A stretch of DNA of 36,506 bases from an uncultured Pelagibacteraceae bacterium. GTDB taxonomy: Bacteria > Pseudomonadota > Alphaproteobacteria > Pelagibacterales > Pelagibacteraceae. The stretch is from positions 1 through 36,506 of the forward strand of contig CACFOC010000008.1 of assembly GCA_902567945.1 (NCBI GenBank). The letters run 5' to 3'. Below the pieces are notes generated by a model. The model saw only the letters and a list, made by a program, of their open reading frames with translations. It was not told the DNA's origin and did no database searches. Position 1 is the stretch's first letter. Each line of letters starts with the position of its first letter. Both the position numbers and the translations under genes were made by a program. Shown here piece by piece: positions 31,961 through 36,506 of the stretch.

Positions 31961-34036
31961 ATGAATCAATTAGAAATACAAAAATTTCTAACTCAAAAAG
32001 TATCCATTCTTAATGGTGTTGGAGCAAAAATTAAACAATTATTAAAAAGAAAGAGGATTGAAAAAATATCCGATTTAATATGGAATTTACCGGAAAGTTT
32101 TACAGATAGATCAAATATAAAAAAACTTAATGATCTTGAAATAGGAAAAATCACAACAATAAATGTAAAAGTAGTGAAATATAATTTCCCTAGGATAAGA
32201 AATTTACCTAATAAAGTTATATGCGATGATGAAACAGGAAAAATTGAAATTACTTTTTTTAATAGTAGAGAGGGATATATAAGAAAAGCTCTCCCTCTAA
32301 ATGCTAGGGTAATTGTTAGTGGTAAAATTAATTACTACAAAAATAAATATCAAATCACAAACCCATCTTATATTGTTCCTGTATCACAAGAAAGTTATGT
32401 AAATAGAATAATCCCGAAATATTCTTTAACTGAAGGACTAACTGAAAAAATTTATAGAAAGTTAATTGATCAAGTATTATTAAAGATTTCTAATTTAAAT
32501 GAATGGCATGATGATACTACTTTAAGGAAAATTGGTAATACGAGTTGGTCTAATGCTGTACGTAATATCCATAATGATCAAAATAAAAACATTAATTCAA
32601 AATCTTATAGAAGATTAGCTTACGATGAAATATTATCTAACCTGCTAGTATTATCACAAATACGTAAAAGAATAAAAAAGTTTAAAAAAATAAAAAAAAA
32701 TTTTAATAATATTGTTTCACAAAATATTATTAATAATTTTGGCTTTCAATTAACTAAGAATCAACATCATATAATAGATGAAATTAATAAAGATATTAAG
32801 TCTGACTTTAAAATGTTTCGACTACTCCAAGGAGACGTCGGAAGTGGAAAAACAATTATATCTCTTATAGCTGCAGCTAATGTAATTGAATCTGGTTGGC
32901 AAGTTGTCTTAATGGCACCTACGGAAATTCTTGTAAATCAACATTATGAGCTAGCTAAAAAAATTTTTAAATCATCTAAAATAAATATTAAATGTTTAAC
33001 TGGTAAAACTAGCAACGATGAAAAAAAACTTATATATAAAAATTTACAAAATCATAAAATAAATTTTTTAATTGGAACTCATGCTCTTTTTCAAAAAAAT
33101 GTTATATATAAAAAGTTAGGGTTAATTATCATAGATGAACAACACAAATTTGGTGTAAAGCAAAGGATAGAACTTTCAAACAAAGGTGAAAAAAACTGTG
33201 ATATTTTATTAATGTCAGCTACTCCTATTCCTAGAACATTAATTCTAACAATATATGGTGATATGGATGTATCAAGGCTTATTGAAAAACCTTCTAACAG
33301 GAAACATATTCTTACTTTCAGTAAACCTGATAGCAAAATTGAAGAAGTTCTACTTTATATTAAAAAACAAATCAAAAATAAAAGTCAAATTTTTTGGATC
33401 TGTCCACTTATATCAGAATCTAAAAAATTAGATTATTCTGCAGCAATAAAAAAATATGAATTCTTATCAAAAAAATTTGAAAAACGAGTAGGATTAATCC
33501 ACGGAAAATTAAATAAAGATGAAAAAGATAAAGTTTTAAAAAAATTTTTGAATGGACATTTAGATATTTTAGTATCGACTACAGTTATTGAAGTTGGAAT
33601 TGATTTTCCTAATGCTAATGTAATTGTAATTGAAAACTCAAATAAGTTTGGTTTGTCTCAATTACATCAATTGCGTGGTAGAGTTGGAAGAGGCGAAAAT
33701 CAAGGTGCTTGTATATTGCTATATAAAAATAATTTAAGTAAGAATGCTATAAGAAGGATAAAAATATTAAAATCATCAAATGACGGTTTTTATATTGCCG
33801 AAGAAGATATGAAATTAAGAGGGTTCGGAGATGTTTTGGGATTCCAGCAAAGCGGTGTTAAAGATTTTAAATTAGCAGATCCTATTCATCATAAAGATCT
33901 TTTTAATCTAGCAGAAAAAAATATTAAAGAAATTGAGCTTAATGATAAAAATTTTTTTAAATATAATTTCTTGTTAAAATTATTTGATAAAGCTGATATA
34001 ATTAATCAAATAAGTGAGGAAAAAATAATTAATTAG
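31961..34036 (+). CDS. recG: ATP-dependent DNA helicase RecG
   Basis: Branch-migration helicase that remodels stalled forks. At 691 residues it is full-length. The N-terminal wedge/OB domain covers about 60-160, then LLQGDVGSGKT (Walker A), DEQHKFG (DExH box), MSATPIPRTL (motif III), TTVIEVGIDFPNA and LHQLRGRVGRGENQG (motif VI). The RecG TRG motif region (FGDVLGFQQSGVKDFKLAD) is near the C-terminus. The last eight bases overlap the convergent DUF502 gene, so the two 3' ends share sequence. Confidence 0.96.
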   Translation: MNQLEIQKFLTQKVSILNGVGAKIKQLLKRKRIEKISDLIWNLPESFTDRSNIKKLNDLEIGKITTINVKVVKYNFPRIRNLPNKVICDDETGKIEITFFNSREGYIRKALPLNARVIVSGKINYYKNKYQITNPSYIVPVSQESYVNRIIPKYSLTEGLTEKIYRKLIDQVLLKISNLNEWHDDTTLRKIGNTSWSNAVRNIHNDQNKNINSKSYRRLAYDEILSNLLVLSQIRKRIKKFKKIKKNFNNIVSQNIINNFGFQLTKNQHHIIDEINKDIKSDFKMFRLLQGDVGSGKTIISLIAAANVIESGWQVVLMAPTEILVNQHYELAKKIFKSSKINIKCLTGKTSNDEKKLIYKNLQNHKINFLIGTHALFQKNVIYKKLGLIIIDEQHKFGVKQRIELSNKGEKNCDILLMSATPIPRTLILTIYGDMDVSRLIEKPSNRKHILTFSKPDSKIEEVLLYIKKQIKNKSQIFWICPLISESKKLDYSAAIKKYEFLSKKFEKRVGLIHGKLNKDEKDKVLKKFLNGHLDILVSTTVIEVGIDFPNANVIVIENSNKFGLSQLHQLRGRVGRGENQGACILLYKNNLSKNAIRRIKILKSSNDGFYIAEEDMKLRGFGDVLGFQQSGVKDFKLADPIHHKDLFNLAEKNIKEIELNDKNFFKYNFLLKLFDKADIINQISEEKIIN

Positions 34037-34646
34037 GATTAGATGTTCCTGCAGAAACTATAAATTTTGAAGCTTCTTCAAAAGTTAAATCTAAATAAAT
34101 TACTTCGTCCTTAGGAAACATTAGTAAAAAACCGCTAGTTGGATTTGGAGTTGTGGGTATAAAAACATTCACTAATTTTTTTTGTAACTTATCGGTAATA
34201 TCACCTTTATTTTCTTGTGTAACAAATCCTACTGCCCAAGATCCTTTTCGTGGATATTCTACCAAAACTACATTTTTTTTTTCTTTGTTATCTGATTTTG
34301 TAAAAGTTTCAGACATTTGACCAATAGCTGAATATATAGTTCTTAGTATTGGTATTTTTTTCAATATATTATTAAATATTAATAACATTCTTTTACCAAT
34401 AAATGTTAATGACAATCCTCCGATTAAAGTAATTAAAATTATTGCTATAAGTATTTCAACTCCAGGAATATTGTATGGCAAATAATGATTTGGGTTAATT
34501 TCATTCGGTAAAATCTTTGTGGAAATCGATATTAAAAAAAGGGTCAAATAGACTGTAATACCTATTGGGATTAAAGTTACTATACCTGCTATAAAAAAGT
34601 TTCTAAACTTTGTTAAAATACTTCTTTTTTTTTCCTTTTGACCCAT
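34029..34646 (-). CDS. DUF502 family membrane protein
   Basis: A 205-residue protein of the DUF502 family, function unknown. Two membrane helices lie near residues 17-41 (FFIAGIVTLIPIGITVYLTLFLI) and 62-84 (VEILIAIILITLIGGLSLTFIG). A soluble domain follows with PILRTIYSAIGQMSETF, VVLVEYPRKGSWAVGFVT and VFIPTTPNPTSGFLLMFP, which are the family's conserved segments. It often lies next to recG in Alphaproteobacteria, as here. It diverges from the M48 protease gene across a very short gap. Confidence 0.92.
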   Translation of the reverse strand: MGQKEKKRSILTKFRNFFIAGIVTLIPIGITVYLTLFLISISTKILPNEINPNHYLPYNIPGVEILIAIILITLIGGLSLTFIGKRMLLIFNNILKKIPILRTIYSAIGQMSETFTKSDNKEKKNVVLVEYPRKGSWAVGFVTQENKGDITDKLQKKLVNVFIPTTPNPTSGFLLMFPKDEVIYLDLTFEEASKFIVSAGTSNPN

Positions 34647-34674
34647 CTATTATATGTATTACTCAAATATTAAT

Positions 34675-35523
34675 ATGAACAAAATTAATAACATAAATAG
34701 AAGAAAATTTCTCGAATTAATTGGATACTGTAGTTGTGGATTTGTAATAAACTCATGTGCTGTAGCTCCAATTACAGAAAGAAAACAATTAAAATTACTG
34801 CCAGAAGCAACTTTAAACAGGCAAGCAGCGGAAATATATGCAAATGTTAGAACTAAAGCAAAATTGAGTAAGGATAAAAATCAACTAAAAGAAATTAAAC
34901 AAATAGGAGCTAGAATTGAGAAAGCAGTAGCTATGTATTTTGATTCTGTTGGTAAGCCAAACCCTACTGCACATTTTAATTGGGAATATATTTTAATTGA
35001 AGATGATAAAATAAAAAATGCTTGGTGTATGCCTGGAGGAAAAATAGCAGTGTACACGGGAATACTTAAAGTTACAAAAAATAAAAATGGTTTAGCTGCA
35101 GTTATGGGTCATGAAATTGCACACGCTGTCGCCAAACACTCAATTGAAAGAGCTAGTAGAGCTTTAGTTTTAAATGTGGGCACCGCAGCTGTTGATATTT
35201 TTACAGGAGGAGCTATCACAAATACTTCAAGAGCTACGGGTGTAGATGTAGCTAGAATGTTAAGGACTTTTGGTATTGATAATCCATTTGGAAGAAAGCA
35301 AGAATCTGAGGCTGATTACTTAGGTTTAATTTTTTCTTCTCTTGCAGGTTACGACATTAGAGAGTCTGTAAAATTGTGGGAAAGAATGAAGGAGTCATTT
35401 AAAGGAAAAGAACCACCTGAATGGATGAGTACACATCCGTCAAGCGACAAAAGAATTCTAACATTAAAAAAATGGATACCCGAAATTATTCTTAGCTATC
35501 CTCCAATAATAAATATTTCATAA
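34675..35523 (+). CDS. M48-family zinc metalloprotease lipoprotein
   Basis: A 282-residue periplasmic peptidase. The preferred start at 34675 gives N-terminal NRRKFLELIGYCSCGFVINSC, a twin-arginine-like signal ending in a lipobox with C28; an ATG at 34654 adds seven residues. Zinc motif HEIAH is at residues 146-150 (MGHEIAHAVAKHS), and the third ligand Glu lies in RKQESEADYLGLIF. WMSTHPSSDKRI is the typical C-terminal M48 segment. LoiP/BepA-like members act in outer-membrane quality control. No downstream partner is visible; tRNA-Lys follows on the other strand. Confidence 0.9.
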   Translation: MNKINNINRRKFLELIGYCSCGFVINSCAVAPITERKQLKLLPEATLNRQAAEIYANVRTKAKLSKDKNQLKEIKQIGARIEKAVAMYFDSVGKPNPTAHFNWEYILIEDDKIKNAWCMPGGKIAVYTGILKVTKNKNGLAAVMGHEIAHAVAKHSIERASRALVLNVGTAAVDIFTGGAITNTSRATGVDVARMLRTFGIDNPFGRKQESEADYLGLIFSSLAGYDIRESVKLWERMKESFKGKEPPEWMSTHPSSDKRILTLKKWIPEIILSYPPIINIS

Positions 35524-35556
35524 GTATATAAATTATTTGATAATAAGCACTTTTTT

Positions 35557-35632
35557 TGGTGAGCCGTATTGGATTCGAACCAATGACACCTTCCTTAAAA
35601 GGGAAGTGCTCTACCAGCTGAGCTAACGGCCC
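35557..35632 (-). tRNA. tRNA-Lys (anticodon TTT)
   Basis: The complement has acceptor GGGCCGT / ACGGCTC with one G-U pair, D-arm GCTCAGCTGGTAGAGC, anticodon TTT at 35597-35599 in loop CTTTTAA, T-arm GGTTCGAATCC, discriminator A and encoded CCA (35557-35559). Confidence 0.98.
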
Positions 35633-35689
35633 TGTAATGTGTATTTCTATATTTTTTTAAATTTATATCAAGCATTTATATAAACAAAA

Positions 35690-36506
35690 TCAAATTACAT
35701 TGATATATTTATTATAGAAAATATCAAAAGTATTATTTTCTATAGCATCTCTAATCTTTTTCATCAATTGTTGATAAAAAATTATATTATTTATCGTTAT
35801 AATCATTGAAGCTAATATTTCATTAGAATTGATTAAATGATTAATATAACTTCTTGAATATGCGTTAAGATTTTTTATTTTTATATCTTTGTTAATCGGT
35901 GAATCATCTCTTTGATATTTTGAATTCCTTAAATTCAGCCTACCTTCCCAGGTAAAGGCTAAACCAGTACGCCCTGATCTAGTTGGCATCACACAATCAA
36001 ACATATCTATACCTCTTTTTACCGCTCCTAATATATCTGATGGAGTTCCTACTCCCATTAAATATCGAGGTTTATTTTTTGGTAAATGTGGAGATATATC
36101 ATTAATAGTTTTAAACATTTGCTCTTGAGATTCACCAACAGCCAAACCTCCTAATGCATAACCATCAAAATCTATATTTATTAATCCCTCTAAACTTTCA
36201 ATTCGTAAATCTTTATAAACACCTCCCTGAACGATACCAAATAAAGCCTTGCTAGGTGAATCGCCAAATTTTATTTTAGATCTCTTTGCCCAATCGAGAG
36301 AAAGCTTCAATGAATTATGTATCTTTTTTTTATCTAAAGATAATTTTGGACATTCGTCTAAGACCATTAAAATATCAGAATTAAGATCTTTTTGTATTTC
36401 TATACTTTTTTCTGGACTTAATATAAATTTTTTACCATCAATATGAGATTTAAATATGGCGCCTTTGTTTTTATCTATTTTTACCAATTTAGATAAAGAC
36501 ATAATT
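35690..36506 (-). CDS. tgt: Queuine tRNA-ribosyltransferase (Tgt), partial, zinc ligands lost
   Basis: Exchanges guanine-34 for preQ1 in queuosine tRNAs. The 5' end lies beyond the window: the frame is open to the edge, and MSLSKLVKI matches an internal segment (family QVMSLSKL). Conserved parts are KSHIDG, VLDECPK (catalytic Asp), FGIVQGG, GGLAVGE, and MFDCVMPTR with the nucleophile Asp. The C-terminal part aligns without gaps to E. coli Tgt, yet the C-x-C-x-x-C ligands correspond to I207, I209 and L212 and the ligand His to N238 (numbered from the Met at 36502). The zinc site is therefore absent although the fold segments around it (YSRSYINHL, NEIL, YQQLM) are kept. Confidence 0.93.
   Translation of the reverse strand, partial: IMSLSKLVKIDKNKGAIFKSHIDGKKFILSPEKSIEIQKDLNSDILMVLDECPKLSLDKKKIHNSLKLSLDWAKRSKIKFGDSPSKALFGIVQGGVYKDLRIESLEGLINIDFDGYALGGLAVGESQEQMFKTINDISPHLPKNKPRYLMGVGTPSDILGAVKRGIDMFDCVMPTRSGRTGLAFTWEGRLNLRNSKYQRDDSPINKDIKIKNLNAYSRSYINHLINSNEILASMIITINNIIFYQQLMKKIRDAIENNTFDIFYNKYINVI

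Overview
The window is a dense, very AT-rich stretch of an alphaproteobacterial chromosome. Genes are packed with ATGA start/stop overlaps, and convergent neighbours often end within a few bases of each other. Lineage markers are the order hom-glpX-recJ, an NDUFS4-type complex I subunit, SdhE beside RecG, DUF502, and the block mltB-rlpA-dacC-tmk-holB-metG-tatD-MBL hydrolase. Low GC and tight packing suggest a streamlined marine group such as SAR11 (Pelagibacterales) or a similar lineage. That placement is inferred; there is no rRNA gene here to confirm it.

Layout. 1-3667 (+): 3' part of homoserine dehydrogenase, fructose-bisphosphatase II and RecJ, joined head to tail. 3672-5222 (-): a TPR-sulfotransferase. 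5337-8626 (+): tRNA-Glu, a fumarylacetoacetase-family enzyme, a GIY-YIG protein and a two-domain glycosyltransferase. 8633-11335: an accessory patch holding a GT11 (fucosyltransferase-like) gene translationally coupled to a tyrosine recombinase, a dif-like inverted repeat at the recombinase start, a divergent phage-type cupin gene and about 400 bp of repeat-bearing non-coding DNA. 11336-14376 (-): NDUFS4-type subunit, SbmA/BacA-like transporter, AEC permease and EamA permease, then tRNA-Pro. 14505-17262 (-): glycosyltransferase, RfbF-like nucleotidyltransferase and RfbG-like 4,6-dehydratase. 17343-19527 (+): MOSC protein, NhaA, exported glutathione peroxidase. 19530-31431 (-): one 12-kb directon. 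Its promoter-distal half is the core envelope/replication block; its promoter-proximal half (27156-31431) is a sugar cassette. 31581-36506: tRNA-Ser, sdhE, recG, DUF502, an M48 protease, tRNA-Lys and a partial tgt.

The most interesting system is the 27156-31431 cassette. It has a minimal two-subunit thiamine-diphosphate enzyme (PP and PYR halves only), a GHMP sugar kinase, a DegT-fold enzyme whose PLP lysine is replaced by histidine as in ColD/RfbH 3-dehydratases, and an SDR. Together with the RfbF/RfbG-like pair at 14.5-16.2 kb, it could make a 3,6-dideoxy sugar carrying a two-carbon branch, by a yersiniose-like logic but with an E1-type enzyme in place of YerE. This is an inference from family membership.

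A second notable point is Tgt at the right edge. It aligns without gaps to the classical enzyme, yet all four zinc ligands are replaced. A third is the recombinase with its adjacent inverted repeat, coupled to a glycosyltransferase gene.
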